Of a stretch of 64,000 nucleotides of DNA, positions 28,799 through 37,860 are shown piece by piece. A model generated the notes under the pieces. The model did not search any database. It was given only the letters and a program-made list of their open reading frames with translations, and had not been told where the DNA came from. The stretch is from positions 1,302,001 to 1,366,000 of the forward strand of contig NZ_CABPSK010000001.1 in assembly GCF_902459645.1 (NCBI RefSeq). The letters are read 5' to 3'. The DNA comes from Pandoraea pneumonica. Its GTDB lineage: Bacteria > Pseudomonadota > Gammaproteobacteria > Burkholderiales > Burkholderiaceae. The translations under genes were made by a program, and so were the position numbers. Each line of letters opens with the position of its first letter. Positions within the stretch are counted from its first letter, which is position 1.

Positions 28799-29965
28799 AT
28801 GAGCGAATCGGCGACCCCCCAGTCCAACCTACCGTTCCTGCCGTTCACGCGGCCGACCATCGACGACGCAACCATTGCGGGCGTCGCCGATGTGCTGCGC
28901 TCGGGTTGGATTACCTCGGGCCCGCAAGTCCAGGCCTTCGAGAAGGCGCTGTCTGAATTTTTCGGTGGGCGCCCTGTGCGCACGTTTAATTCGGGCACGG
29001 CCACGCTGGAAATCGGCCTGCGCATCGCCGGTGTGCAAAGCGGCGACGAAGTCATCACCACGCCGTTGTCGTGGGTGGCCACCGCGAACGTCATTCTCGA
29101 AGTGGGCGCGACGCCCGTGTTCGTCGATGTCGATCCGGCCACACGCAATATCGATCTCGACTTGCTCGAGAAGGCAATCACGCCCAAGACGCGCGCCATC
29201 ATCCCCGTCTATCTCGCCGGGTTGCCGGTCGACATGGACCGCCTGTACGACATCGCGCGCCGCCACAACCTGCGCGTGATCGAAGACGCCGCGCAAGCCA
29301 TGGGCTCGACGTGGCATGGCAAGCGCATCGGCGCGATCGGCGATCTGGTCTCGTTTAGCTTCCATCCGAACAAGAACCTGACCTCGATCGAAGGCGGCGC
29401 CCTCGTGTTCAATAACGAGGAAGAAGCGCGTCTGGCCGAGAAGTATCGTTTGCAAGGCGTGACCCGCATCGGCATGGACGGCATGGATGTCGACGTGCTC
29501 GGCGGCAAATTCAACCTGACGGACGTGGCAGCCCGCGTCGGTCTGGGCCAGATGCCGCATCTGGCGGGGTTCAACCAACGCCGTACGGAATTGGCCCGCC
29601 TGTACTTCGACGGCCTCGCCAATGGGGCCGCCGCGACGCTGGGTCTGGGTCTGCCGCCCAAGGACTTCGAAAACTCGAACTGGCACATGTTCCAGATCGA
29701 ACTGCCGCTCGATCGCCTCACGATCACCCGCGCCGAGTTCATGGAAAAGCTGAAAGCGGCGGGCATCGGCAGCGGCGTACACTATCCCGCAATTCACCTG
29801 TTTACAATGTATCGGGCACTGGGGCACCACGAAGGGCAATATCCGCAGACCGAACGTCTGGGCCGCTCGCTCCTCACGCTGCCGTTGTTCCCTGCCATGA
29901 CGAACGACGACGTCGCGCGTGTTTGCGCGGCCGTCAACGCCATTAGCGCCAATCATCAAAAATGA
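28799..29965 (+). CDS. arnB: UDP-4-amino-4-deoxy-L-arabinose aminotransferase
   Basis: A 388-aa PLP aminotransferase of the DegT/DnrJ/EryC1 family that turns UDP-4-ketopentose into UDP-Ara4N with glutamate as donor. The PLP lysine lies in SFHPNKNLTSIEGG, and the N-terminal RSGWITSGPQVQAFE and NSGTATLEIGL blocks are typical. The ATG at 28799 is used; a TTG four codons earlier with GAGG four bases upstream is also possible. Its stop overlaps the arnC start (ATGA). Confidence 0.95.
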   Translation: MSESATPQSNLPFLPFTRPTIDDATIAGVADVLRSGWITSGPQVQAFEKALSEFFGGRPVRTFNSGTATLEIGLRIAGVQSGDEVITTPLSWVATANVILEVGATPVFVDVDPATRNIDLDLLEKAITPKTRAIIPVYLAGLPVDMDRLYDIARRHNLRVIEDAAQAMGSTWHGKRIGAIGDLVSFSFHPNKNLTSIEGGALVFNNEEEARLAEKYRLQGVTRIGMDGMDVDVLGGKFNLTDVAARVGLGQMPHLAGFNQRRTELARLYFDGLANGAAATLGLGLPPKDFENSNWHMFQIELPLDRLTITRAEFMEKLKAAGIGSGVHYPAIHLFTMYRALGHHEGQYPQTERLGRSLLTLPLFPAMTNDDVARVCAAVNAISANHQK

Positions 29966-31041
29966 CTCATCCACAACTCTCCGTCGTCATCCCGGTTTAT
30001 AACGAAGAGGCCGGCCTCGCTGCCCTCTTCACGCGGCTTTATCCCGCGCTCGACAAACTGGGGCTGGCCTACGAAGTCGTGTTCGTCAATGACGGCAGCC
30101 GCGATCGCTCGGCCGCCATCCTTGCCGAACAGTACCGCCTGCGCCCGGATGTGACGCGTGTCGTGCTGTTCAACGGCAACTATGGCCAGCACATGGCCAT
30201 TTTGGCGGGCTTCGAGCACACGCGCGGCGAATGGGTCATCACGCTCGACGCCGACCTCCAGAACCCGCCGGAAGAAATCGGCAAGCTGGTCGCGCAACTC
30301 GCCGCTGGACACGACTATGTCGGTACGATTCGCATGAATCGTCAAGACACGTGGTTCCGCCGCAATGCCTCGCGACTGATGAACCGTTTGCGCGAGCGCA
30401 TCACGCGCATTCGCATGACCGATCAGGGTTGCATGCTGCGCGGCTACAGCCGTCACATCGTGGACACGGTCAATCAGTGCCGCGAAATCAACACCTTCAT
30501 CCCAGCGCTGGCTTACACGTTTGCGCAAAACCCGACCGAAGTCGACGTTGCGCACGAAGAACGCTTCGCCGGCGAGTCGAAGTACTCGCTCTATAGCCTG
30601 ATTCGTCTGAATTTCGATCTGGTCACCGGCTTCTCAGTCGTGCCGCTGCAATGGCTCTCGGGCGTGGGGATTACGCTCTCCGCGGCCTCGGGCGTGCTGT
30701 TCATCGTGCTGATGGCACGACGCTTTTTGTTCGGCTCGGAAGTCCAAGGGGTGTTCACCCTTTTCGCCGTCACGTTCTGTCTGCTTGGCGTGATTCTGTT
30801 CGGCATGGGGCTGCTCGGCGAATACATTGGCCGTATTTATCAGCAAGTGCGCCAGCGTCCGCGCTATCTGGTGCAAGCCGTGCTGCAAGAGTCTGGCCGT
30901 AATACCGGCTCGGCAGCACTCTCGAACAGTTCGGCGGCGGGTGCCACGGAGCTGAGCACCCATGCGGCACCGGTCGAGGGCAACGACCCCGCGCAGGACG
31001 CCGACTCGGGCAATGCCGCGCCTCGCGCCGGCGCACGTTGA
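29962..31041 (+). CDS. arnC: Undecaprenyl-phosphate 4-deoxy-4-formamido-L-arabinose transferase
   Basis: A 359-aa GT2 glycosyltransferase that transfers formylated Ara4N to undecaprenyl phosphate on the cytoplasmic face. It opens with PQLSVVIPVYNEEAGL, has the nucleotide-sugar DXD-like motif ITLDADLQNPPEEIG, and carries two C-terminal membrane segments (LSAASGVLFIVLMARRFL and TFCLLGVILFGMGLLGEYIG). A tail of about 40 residues rich in alanine and serine follows, longer than in E. coli ArnC. Its start overlaps the arnB stop. Confidence 0.95.
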   Translation: MTHPQLSVVIPVYNEEAGLAALFTRLYPALDKLGLAYEVVFVNDGSRDRSAAILAEQYRLRPDVTRVVLFNGNYGQHMAILAGFEHTRGEWVITLDADLQNPPEEIGKLVAQLAAGHDYVGTIRMNRQDTWFRRNASRLMNRLRERITRIRMTDQGCMLRGYSRHIVDTVNQCREINTFIPALAYTFAQNPTEVDVAHEERFAGESKYSLYSLIRLNFDLVTGFSVVPLQWLSGVGITLSAASGVLFIVLMARRFLFGSEVQGVFTLFAVTFCLLGVILFGMGLLGEYIGRIYQQVRQRPRYLVQAVLQESGRNTGSAALSNSSAAGATELSTHAAPVEGNDPAQDADSGNAAPRAGAR

Positions 31042-31058
31042 CAGGCCCCGCACACCTC

Positions 31059-31964
31059 ATGAGTTCCAAAGCTGTTGTATTTGCGTATCACAACGTCGGC
31101 GTGCGCTGCCTGCAAGTACTGCTCGCGCGCGGCGTCGACGTCGCCCTGGTGGTCACCCATCAGGACAACCCGAACGAGAACATCTGGTTCGGCAGCGTGG
31201 CTGCCGTGGCTGCCGAGCATGGCATTCCGGTCATCACGCCTGACGATCCGGCCGATCCGGCGCTCGCCGCGCAAATCGCGGCTGTCGCGCCGGATTTCAT
31301 CTTTTCGTTCTATTACCGCCACATGATCCCGGTGCCGGTGCTCGAGCTCGCTCGCCACGGCGCTTTCAATATGCACGGCTCGCTGCTGCCGAAGTATCGC
31401 GGGCGCGTGCCGGTGAATTGGGCGGTTTTGAAGGGTGAAACGGAAACGGGCGCCACGTTGCACGAAATGGCGCTCAAGCCGGACGCCGGTGCCATCATCG
31501 ACCAGACGTCGGTCCCGATTCTGCCGGACGACACGGCCGGGGAAGTTTTCGAGAAAGTGACGGTGGCCGCCGAGCAGACGCTCTGGCGCTGCCTGCCGGG
31601 CTTGCTGGCTGGCACGGCACCCCGTCACGCCAACAATCTGGCGGAAGGCAGCTATTTTGGCGGCCGCAAGCCGGAAGATGGCCGCATCGACTGGACGAAG
31701 CCCGCGGCTGAGGTCTATAACCTGATTCGTGCGGTCGCGCCGCCGTATCCGGGTGCGTTTACCGACACGGCCGGGCGCCGTTGGGTGGTCACGCGGGCAC
31801 GCCCGTCACGGGGATCCCCTCCTGCCGGTTTGCCCTGCGGACTGCAAGTAGTGGATAATGCGCTCCTTGGCGTTTGCGGCGACGGAAATGCCCTCGTCAT
31901 TCATGAACTAATGCTGGACGGCGCGGTTGTTACGCCGGCACAGTTTTCCCAGCTCAATCACTGA
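31059..31964 (+). CDS. UDP-Ara4N formyltransferase (ArnA N-terminal half as a separate protein)
   Basis: A 301-aa protein equal to the formyltransferase half of E. coli ArnA, which formylates UDP-Ara4N with 10-formyltetrahydrofolate. The catalytic set is visible: asparagine and histidine in FNMHGSLLPKYRGR and aspartate in LKPDAGAIIDQ. In E. coli the two halves are fused in one 660-aa protein; here they are separate genes eight bases apart. The ATG at 31059 is preferred to an in-frame TTG at 31038 that would overlap arnC. Confidence 0.94.
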   Translation: MSSKAVVFAYHNVGVRCLQVLLARGVDVALVVTHQDNPNENIWFGSVAAVAAEHGIPVITPDDPADPALAAQIAAVAPDFIFSFYYRHMIPVPVLELARHGAFNMHGSLLPKYRGRVPVNWAVLKGETETGATLHEMALKPDAGAIIDQTSVPILPDDTAGEVFEKVTVAAEQTLWRCLPGLLAGTAPRHANNLAEGSYFGGRKPEDGRIDWTKPAAEVYNLIRAVAPPYPGAFTDTAGRRWVVTRARPSRGSPPAGLPCGLQVVDNALLGVCGDGNALVIHELMLDGAVVTPAQFSQLNH

Positions 31965-31971
31965 CCGTAAT

Positions 31972-33015
31972 ATGAAAAAAGTCCTGATTCTCGGTGTCAA
32001 CGGGTTCATCGGCCACCATCTGTCGAAACGCATCCTGGAGACGACCGACTGGGAAGTTTATGGCATGGACATGCTCACGGACCGCCTCGGCGATCTGATC
32101 AACCATGAGCGCATGCACTTCTTCGAAGGCGACATCACGATCAACAAGGAATGGGTCGAGTACCACATTCGCAAGTGCGACGTGATTCTGCCGCTGGTGG
32201 CCATTGCCACGCCGGCCACGTACGTGAAGGCTCCGCTGCGCGTGTTCGAGCTCGACTTCGAAGCGAACCTGCCGATCGTGCGCTCAGCCGTGAAGTACGG
32301 CAAACATCTGGTGTTCCCGTCGACCTCCGAGGTCTACGGCATGTGCACCGACGGCGAATTCGATCCGGAAAACTCGCCGCTGATCTACGGCCCGATCAAC
32401 AAGCCGCGTTGGATTTACGCTTGCTCGAAGCAGCTCATGGATCGCGTGATCTGGGGCTACGGCATGCAAGAAGGCCTGAACTTCTCGCTGTTCCGTCCGT
32501 TCAACTGGATTGGCGCCGGCCTGGACTCGATCTACACGCCGAAGGAAGGTTCGTCGCGCGTGGTCACGCAGTTCTTGGGTCACATCGCCCGTGGCGAGAA
32601 CATCAGCCTGGTCGACGGCGGCAGCCAGAAGCGCGCGTTCACGGACATCGATGACGGTATCGACGCGCTCGTGCGCATCATCGACAACAAGAACAACGTT
32701 GCCAGCGGCAAGATCTACAACATCGGCAATCCGAAGAACAACTTCTCGGTGCGCGAACTGGCCAACATGATGCTCAAGCTGGCCGGCGAATTCCCCGAGT
32801 ACGCCGAGACGGCCAAGAAGGTGCAGATCGTCGAAACGTCGTCGGATGCCTACTACGGCAACGGCTATCAAGACGTGCAGAACCGTGTGCCGAAGATCGA
32901 AAACACGATGCAGGAACTGGGCTGGGCCCCGACCACGACGATGGACGACGCCCTGCGCAAGATCTTCGAAGCGTATCGCGGCCACGTTGCCGAAGCTCGC
33001 CGTCTGGTCGAGTAA
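31972..33015 (+). CDS. UDP-glucuronate decarboxylase (ArnA C-terminal half as a separate protein)
   Basis: A 347-aa short-chain-dehydrogenase-type protein equal to the dehydrogenase half of ArnA, which oxidises and decarboxylates UDP-glucuronate to UDP-4-ketopentose with NAD. The NAD motif is GVNGFIGHHL, the active-site serine and glutamate are in PSTSEVYG, and the tyrosine and lysine in WIYACSKQLMDRVIW. The start at 31972 is ATG AAA AAA after CGTAAT. It makes the first dedicated intermediate of the pathway. Confidence 0.95.
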   Translation: MKKVLILGVNGFIGHHLSKRILETTDWEVYGMDMLTDRLGDLINHERMHFFEGDITINKEWVEYHIRKCDVILPLVAIATPATYVKAPLRVFELDFEANLPIVRSAVKYGKHLVFPSTSEVYGMCTDGEFDPENSPLIYGPINKPRWIYACSKQLMDRVIWGYGMQEGLNFSLFRPFNWIGAGLDSIYTPKEGSSRVVTQFLGHIARGENISLVDGGSQKRAFTDIDDGIDALVRIIDNKNNVASGKIYNIGNPKNNFSVRELANMMLKLAGEFPEYAETAKKVQIVETSSDAYYGNGYQDVQNRVPKIENTMQELGWAPTTTMDDALRKIFEAYRGHVAEARRLVE

Positions 33016-33181
33016 GCTTCAGACCCGCTGCCTCACGGTCGCGGGTCTCGCTGCATGAATCGCACTGCACGCCCGGTGCGCCCCTGGCGCATCGGGCGTT
33101 TTTGACTCGGCATCTCCCGTATTCAATGCATCCGCCAACTCGGGCACATCGCGTGCCGCGATGCCCCACAAGAGGACGGCC

Positions 33182-34087
33182 ATGGCCAAGATTGTCCTGA
33201 AAATCGACGTCGACACGCTGCGCGGCACCCGCGAAGGCGTGCCCAACCTGCTCGCCGCGCTCGCGGAACATCAGGCGCGGGCCACCTTCCTCTTCAGCCT
33301 GGGCCCCGACCATACCGGCTGGGCGCTCAAACGCGTCTTCCGTCCCGGTTTTCTGAAGAAGGTCTCGCGCACGTCGGTCGTCGAACACTACGGCTTTAAG
33401 ACGTTGATGTACGGCACGTTGCTGCCGGGTCCGGATATCGGCCTGCGTGCTGCCGACGTGATGCGCACCGTGCAAACGGCGGGCCACGAGACGGGCATCC
33501 ACACGTGGGATCACACGTACTGGCAAGACAACGTGCGCGGGCGCGATGCCGAGTGGACGCAACGTCAGATGACGCAGGCCTACGACCGCTGTGTGCAGAT
33601 TTTCGGCGCACCGCCCGTGACGCATGGGGCGGCCGGTTGGCAAATGAACAATCACGCGTTTCGCCAGATCGACGCCTGGGGCATGAAGTATTCGTCCGAC
33701 GGACGCGGCCAAGCACCGCACTATCCGATCGTGGATGGGGTTCGCCTGAATCATGTGCAACTGCCGACGACACTGCCCACGGTCGACGAATTGCTGGGCG
33801 TGGACGGTCGCGACGCCAACGCCGTGGCCGAGCATCTGCTTGCTCTGACTCGCGATCCAGCGCAAGATCACGTGTTCACGTTGCATGCGGAACTCGAAGG
33901 CCAGAAGCTTGCTCCACTGTTCCGCCAGGTGCTGTCCGGATGGCGTCGTCAGGGGCACGATCTGGTGACTATGGGCCAGTATTACGAGTCGCTCGATCTC
34001 GCCAGCCTGCCGGCACATCCGGTGGTGTGGGGCGAAATTCAGGGCCGCTCGGGCGACTTGATTCTCGAGGGACAGGCCGCCGCCTGA
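33182..34087 (+). CDS. arnD: 4-deoxy-4-formamido-L-arabinose-phosphoundecaprenol deformylase
   Basis: A 301-aa member of the polysaccharide-deacetylase family that removes the formyl group from the lipid-linked sugar before flipping. IDVDTLRGTREG holds the first metal-binding acid, TGIHTWDHTYWQD the histidine pair, and VTHGAAGWQMNN a further active-site block. The start MAKIVLKID at 33182 is preceded by GAGG. It is the last arn gene; a 166-bp gap divides it from the ArnA decarboxylase gene. Confidence 0.94.
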   Translation: MAKIVLKIDVDTLRGTREGVPNLLAALAEHQARATFLFSLGPDHTGWALKRVFRPGFLKKVSRTSVVEHYGFKTLMYGTLLPGPDIGLRAADVMRTVQTAGHETGIHTWDHTYWQDNVRGRDAEWTQRQMTQAYDRCVQIFGAPPVTHGAAGWQMNNHAFRQIDAWGMKYSSDGRGQAPHYPIVDGVRLNHVQLPTTLPTVDELLGVDGRDANAVAEHLLALTRDPAQDHVFTLHAELEGQKLAPLFRQVLSGWRRQGHDLVTMGQYYESLDLASLPAHPVVWGEIQGRSGDLILEGQAAA

Positions 34088-34141
34088 ACCCACCCTCCGC
34101 TTCCCTATTCCGGCTTTGAACAGCCACCCAAGGAGACCATA

Positions 34142-34603
34142 GTGACGGTAGCCATCGACACCCTCGTGCCCGACTTCACCGCACCGGCCACCGGCGGCGA
34201 CTTTTCGCTCAAGGGCCATCGCGGCCAGAAAGTGGTGATCTATTTCTATCCGAAAGACAACACGCCCGGATGCACCACCGAGGGCATGAACTTTCGCGAT
34301 AGCTACGCAGAGTTTCAGGCGGCTGGCGCGCAGATCGTCGGCGTGTCGCGAGACAGCCTGCGCTCGCACGAAAACTTCCAGCGCAAGCTCGAACTGCCCT
34401 TCCCGCTGATCTCCGATAGCGACGAAGCGGTGTGCAAGTTGTTCGGTGTCATCAAGCTGAAAAAACTCTATGGCAAAGAACACTTAGGCATCGAGCGCAG
34501 CACCTTCGTGATCGACGAAAAAGGCGTGCTGCGTTTGGAATGGCGCGGCGTGCGCGTGCCCGAACACGTCAGCGAAGTATTGGCTGCCGTGCAAGCACTT
34601 TAA
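34142..34603 (+). CDS. bcp: Peroxiredoxin, Bcp/PrxQ family
   Basis: A 153-aa thiol peroxidase that reduces hydrogen and organic peroxides. The peroxidatic cysteine is C44 in KDNTPGCTTEGMN. The position five residues later, a resolving cysteine in E. coli Bcp, is methionine here, so this is a one-cysteine-type Bcp or uses the only other cysteine, in EAVCKLFGV. The GTG at 34142 follows AGGAG eight bases upstream. It follows arnD by 54 bp with no terminator between, so it may be read from the same transcript. Confidence 0.95.
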   Translation: MTVAIDTLVPDFTAPATGGDFSLKGHRGQKVVIYFYPKDNTPGCTTEGMNFRDSYAEFQAAGAQIVGVSRDSLRSHENFQRKLELPFPLISDSDEAVCKLFGVIKLKKLYGKEHLGIERSTFVIDEKGVLRLEWRGVRVPEHVSEVLAAVQAL

Positions 34604-34754
34604 GCTTCGCGAAAGCACCGGCCGAGCGCTGGCGGACAGCGTTCGGGCGGCGGCAATGCCTGTGCCAAAGCGCTATTCACACAGGTGTTGCCAAAGCGCC
34701 GATTGTGCCCGCCAGTGAGGTCATTCGACGCTATACAAGCACGGTCAGAGACGT

Positions 34755-34866
34755 TATAGTCGGTCGTAATGATCAAGCGCATTGAACGAGACTATTGCAG
34801 GCGTCGCCACGGCGGCGCCTTCAGCCAAGCCGCCTCTCCGGTGCGTCCGGGCAGGCGGCTTTTTTG
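34755..34866 (+). ncRNA. Candidate small RNA or attenuator before the PhoH-like gene
   Basis: A -10-like TATAGT (34755-34760) is followed after some 25 nt by two adjacent hairpins. The first pairs GGCGTCG with CGGCGCC near 34800. The second (34829-34859) is GC-rich with GCCGCCT/AGGCGGC and ends in six T, a strong intrinsic terminator on the plus strand. No gene lies between the bcp stop (34603) and this terminator. A transcript of about 100 nt, or a regulated leader of the PhoH-like gene 70 bp downstream, would explain it. Confidence 0.5.
34829..34865 (+). terminator. Intrinsic terminator upstream of the PhoH-like gene
   Basis: Stem of about twelve pairs with one mismatch (GCCGCCT..CCGG / CCGG..AGGCGGC), 5-nt loop, then TTTTTT. 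Sequence-wise one of the strongest terminators of the window. It could end the bcp transcript or the candidate small RNA. Confidence 0.85.
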
Positions 34867-34935
34867 TTGCCGGGATGTGATGTATTGCGGTCTGTCCCGG
34901 CCGAGTAGTGTTGTGTTTTCTTGAACGGGAAATCT

Positions 34936-36672
34936 ATGCCATTGCCATCGGCGCCGACCAAACCGGGCACGCTGCTTGCCCCGGAACAATTCCCCACTCG
35001 CCTCAAACCTTCGCGCACGGAGGCCAAGAAACCGATCCCCTCGTCTGAACAACACGCACTGGGCGAAGCGTCTGGTGCGGCTGGCGCGGCCGAATTGAAG
35101 GTCGTCCCTACCCCCTCGTCCGTGGCGCAGACTGCACCTCAGTCGCCACCCGTTGCACGTTCGCCGCGCTCGGCCCCGGCTGCCGATCCGTCCGGTGCGA
35201 CCACACCGCTCAAGGCGGTGAAGTCGCCCGCTCCGGCAGGCGGCACCAAACGCGCGCGCGGGAAAGATCAGGAACCGGCCAAGCTCTTCGTGCTCGACAC
35301 GAATGTGCTCATGCACGACCCGAGCAGCTTGTTCCGCTTCGAAGAGCACGACGTCTATCTGCCGATGATGACGTTGGAAGAGCTCGACAATCACAAGAAG
35401 GGCATGTCAGAAGTGGCGCGCAATGCGCGTCAGGTGAGCCGCACGCTCGACGGGTTGGTCGCCGAGAGCGGCTCGAAGTCGATGGCCGAGGGCATTCCGC
35501 TCTCCCGCCTTGGCAACAAGGATGCGACGGGCCGCCTGTACTTCCAAACCGACCTGCCCGAACCGCCGCCGCTCGAAGGCCTGCCGCAAGGTAAGGCCGA
35601 CAATCAGATTCTGGGCGTCGTGCGTGCATTGCAGGACAAGTTCCGCGATCGTCAGGTCGTGCTGGTGTCCAAAGACATCAACATGCGCGTCAAGGCGCAT
35701 GCGCTCGGCTTGCCGGCGGAAGATTACTTCAACGACAAGGTGCTCGAGGACAGCGATCTGCTCTACTCGGGCGTGATGGCCCTGCCGCCGGACTTCTGGA
35801 CGAAGCACGGCAAGGGCATGGAAAGCTGGCAGGACAACCGCACGGGCACCACGTTCTATCGCATCACCGGACCGTCGTGCGCGAACTTCCTCATCAACCA
35901 GTTCGTGTATCTCGAGACGAACAACGGTGAAGCGCCGTTCTACGCTCAGGTACGCGAGATCAACGGCAAGACGGCGCTGTTGCAAACGTTGCGCGACTAC
36001 GGCCACCACAAGAACAACGTGTGGGGCATTACGGCGCGCAATCGCGAGCAGAATTTCGCGCTGAACTTGCTGATGAACCCGGAAGTGGATTTCATCACGC
36101 TGCTGGGTCAAGCCGGTACCGGCAAAACGCTGCTGGCGCTCGCCGCAGGTCTGGCGCAGACGCTCGACGAGAAGCGCTACAACGAGATCATCATCACGCG
36201 CGCTACAGTGCCCGTGGGTGAAGATATCGGCTTCCTGCCGGGCACCGAGGAAGAGAAGATGCAACCGTGGATGGGCGCATTCGACGACAACCTCGAAGTG
36301 CTGCAAAAGACCGACGACTCCGCAGGTGAATGGGGCCGCGCGGCCACGCAAGAACTGATTCGCTCGCGACTCAAGGTCAAGAGCATGAACTTCATGCGCG
36401 GCCGTACGTTCGTGAACAAGTTCGTCATCATCGACGAGGCGCAGAACCTGACGCCGAAGCAGATGAAGACGCTCGTCACGCGTGCAGGCCCCGGCACCAA
36501 GCTGATCTGTCTGGGCAACATCGCGCAGATCGATACGCCGTACCTGACCGAAGGCAGCTCGGGGCTGACCTACGTCGTGGATCGTTTCAAGGGCTGGGGA
36601 CACAGCGGTCACGTGACCCTCGCACGCGGCGAGCGCTCGCGACTGGCCGATTACGCGGCGGAAATTCTCTGA
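34936..36672 (+). CDS. PIN domain and PhoH-like ATPase protein
   Basis: A 578-aa protein. The first 115 residues are a low-complexity leader rich in proline, alanine and serine. A PIN nuclease domain follows (about 116-260) with LFVLDTNVLMHDPSS (D121) and the acidic motif LPMMTLEELDNHKKG. The C-terminal part (about 340-578) is a PhoH ATPase with Walker A GQAGTGKT near residue 390 and Walker B FVIIDEAQNLTP near 496. PIN-PhoH proteins are thought to be RNA helicase/RNases of unknown substrate. The ATG at 34936 is used; a TTG five codons upstream is an alternative. Confidence 0.93.
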   Translation: MPLPSAPTKPGTLLAPEQFPTRLKPSRTEAKKPIPSSEQHALGEASGAAGAAELKVVPTPSSVAQTAPQSPPVARSPRSAPAADPSGATTPLKAVKSPAPAGGTKRARGKDQEPAKLFVLDTNVLMHDPSSLFRFEEHDVYLPMMTLEELDNHKKGMSEVARNARQVSRTLDGLVAESGSKSMAEGIPLSRLGNKDATGRLYFQTDLPEPPPLEGLPQGKADNQILGVVRALQDKFRDRQVVLVSKDINMRVKAHALGLPAEDYFNDKVLEDSDLLYSGVMALPPDFWTKHGKGMESWQDNRTGTTFYRITGPSCANFLINQFVYLETNNGEAPFYAQVREINGKTALLQTLRDYGHHKNNVWGITARNREQNFALNLLMNPEVDFITLLGQAGTGKTLLALAAGLAQTLDEKRYNEIIITRATVPVGEDIGFLPGTEEEKMQPWMGAFDDNLEVLQKTDDSAGEWGRAATQELIRSRLKVKSMNFMRGRTFVNKFVIIDEAQNLTPKQMKTLVTRAGPGTKLICLGNIAQIDTPYLTEGSSGLTYVVDRFKGWGHSGHVTLARGERSRLADYAAEIL

Positions 36673-36696
36673 CGCGTACGACCTTTGTTCGTATAG

Positions 36697-36725
36697 AAAA
36701 CGGCACCCTCGGGTGCCGTTTTTTT
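36697..36725 (+). terminator. Terminator of the PhoH-like gene
   Basis: Stem AAAACGGCACC / GGGTGCCGTTTT with a short loop and a run of T (36719-36725). Its leading AAAA could also make it work on the minus strand. Confidence 0.9.
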
Positions 36726-36877
36726 ATCCACGCGAACCACGGAAAATCCTGTGTTCATCGTGCTTACGCGACAGAATCGGCCAAGAATCGCCCATTTTGT
36801 GACCTCGACACCACAAAAAGTCCGAATTCCGGCACTTTTGCCATGCATTCGCCCGGTAAGCGTCGTAAACTCGGCGC

Positions 36878-37699
36878 ATGCGAATCCAGCGCCCCTTCCG
36901 CTCTCATCGGTCGGCCACCACAGACTCGGCATTGCCGCGTCGGTCGTGGGTGTCGTGGCGTTGCGTGACAGCACTAAGTGTCACGTTACTCGTCGCCGCC
37001 TGTTCCTCCGGGCCGAGCGTTCGCCAAGGCAGCAATGCCAACTTCGGCAATCGCACGATGGGCCCCGAGCGCAGCGCCGGGCAGGAGGAAATCACGATCG
37101 AGGCGATGAGTCTCGTCGGCATTCCTTACCGTTACGGCGGCAATACCCCTGATTCCGGTTTCGATTGCAGCGGCCTGGTCCGCTATGTGGTCGCGCGTGC
37201 CGCCGGCGTGAACCTGCCGCGCACAACGGCCGACATGAGCAGCATCGGCACGCCACTCGAGCGCGACGACCTCGCGTCCGGCGATCTCATCTTCTTCAAT
37301 ACGACAGGACGCGCCCACTCGCACGTGGGCATCTATGTCGGTCAAGGGAAGTTTGTGCATGCGCCGAATACGGGCGGCACGGTGCGTCTGGAAAGTTTGT
37401 ATATCCCGTATTGGGCACGCCGCATCGATGGCGTGCGTCGCGTGGCAGCCAATAAGGCACCGGCTGGCAATACGACCTACGTGAATCGCACCGCACCGGA
37501 TACGGTGGCATCGCAAGCGCCGGTCGCCGCGCCGCTGCCTGTGGTGCCGATGAATACCGCACCGAACCGGCCGCTCACGACGGCAACACCCTCGCCGCTC
37601 GACCCGCAAACCACACCGCCGGACCGCACGGCAAACCTCACGACGCCGCCCGCTCAGGACGACGATCCCATCGCCCGCTTCGCCAACAGCTCGATGTAA
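36878..37699 (+). CDS. NlpC/P60-family lipoprotein, probable peptidoglycan endopeptidase
   Basis: A 273-aa exported protein with a signal peptide ending in a lipobox (LLVAAC, C42), so it is likely anchored in the outer membrane. The NlpC/P60 domain (about 70-180) has the catalytic cysteine C97 in GFDCSGLVRYVV, H149 in SHVGIYVG and H161 in HAPNTGG, which fits a cysteine endopeptidase that cuts D-Glu-meso-DAP bonds. The C-terminal 90 residues are proline-, threonine- and alanine-rich with no fold that I recognise. The start is the ATG at 36878. It converges with a 35-aa ORF only 18 bp away. Confidence 0.93.
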   Translation: MRIQRPFRSHRSATTDSALPRRSWVSWRCVTALSVTLLVAACSSGPSVRQGSNANFGNRTMGPERSAGQEEITIEAMSLVGIPYRYGGNTPDSGFDCSGLVRYVVARAAGVNLPRTTADMSSIGTPLERDDLASGDLIFFNTTGRAHSHVGIYVGQGKFVHAPNTGGTVRLESLYIPYWARRIDGVRRVAANKAPAGNTTYVNRTAPDTVASQAPVAAPLPVVPMNTAPNRPLTTATPSPLDPQTTPPDRTANLTTPPAQDDDPIARFANSSM

Positions 37700-37717
37700 T
37701 CGCCCCCGCACGGGGAA

Positions 37718-37825
37718 TTAGTGCAAATGCGCGAGCAAGGCAGCAGCCCCGCCGACATTAATCGCAACCCCCATCAGGGTTGCCATTGGGCGAATGCGCA
37801 GCGAACGTTGGATCATCGTGGTCAT
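37718..37825 (-). CDS. Small 35-aa putative membrane protein
   Basis: An ORF too short for most gene callers. It reads MTTMIQRSLRIRPMATL..., with a basic N-terminus and one hydrophobic stretch rich in glycine and alanine (MGVAINVGGAAALLAHLH), so it is probably a one-pass inner-membrane peptide. Evidence for reality is a perfect Shine-Dalgarno AAGGAGG five bases before the ATG at 37825, a hydrophobic-segment pattern, and a plausible control region upstream with an exact TGATAATCA core. It shares no known family to me. It ends 18 bp from the NlpC/P60 gene. Confidence 0.65.
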   Translation of the reverse strand: MTTMIQRSLRIRPMATLMGVAINVGGAAALLAHLH

Positions 37826-37860
37826 GGCGGCCTCCTTAGGCATTCGATAAAACGCTATGA

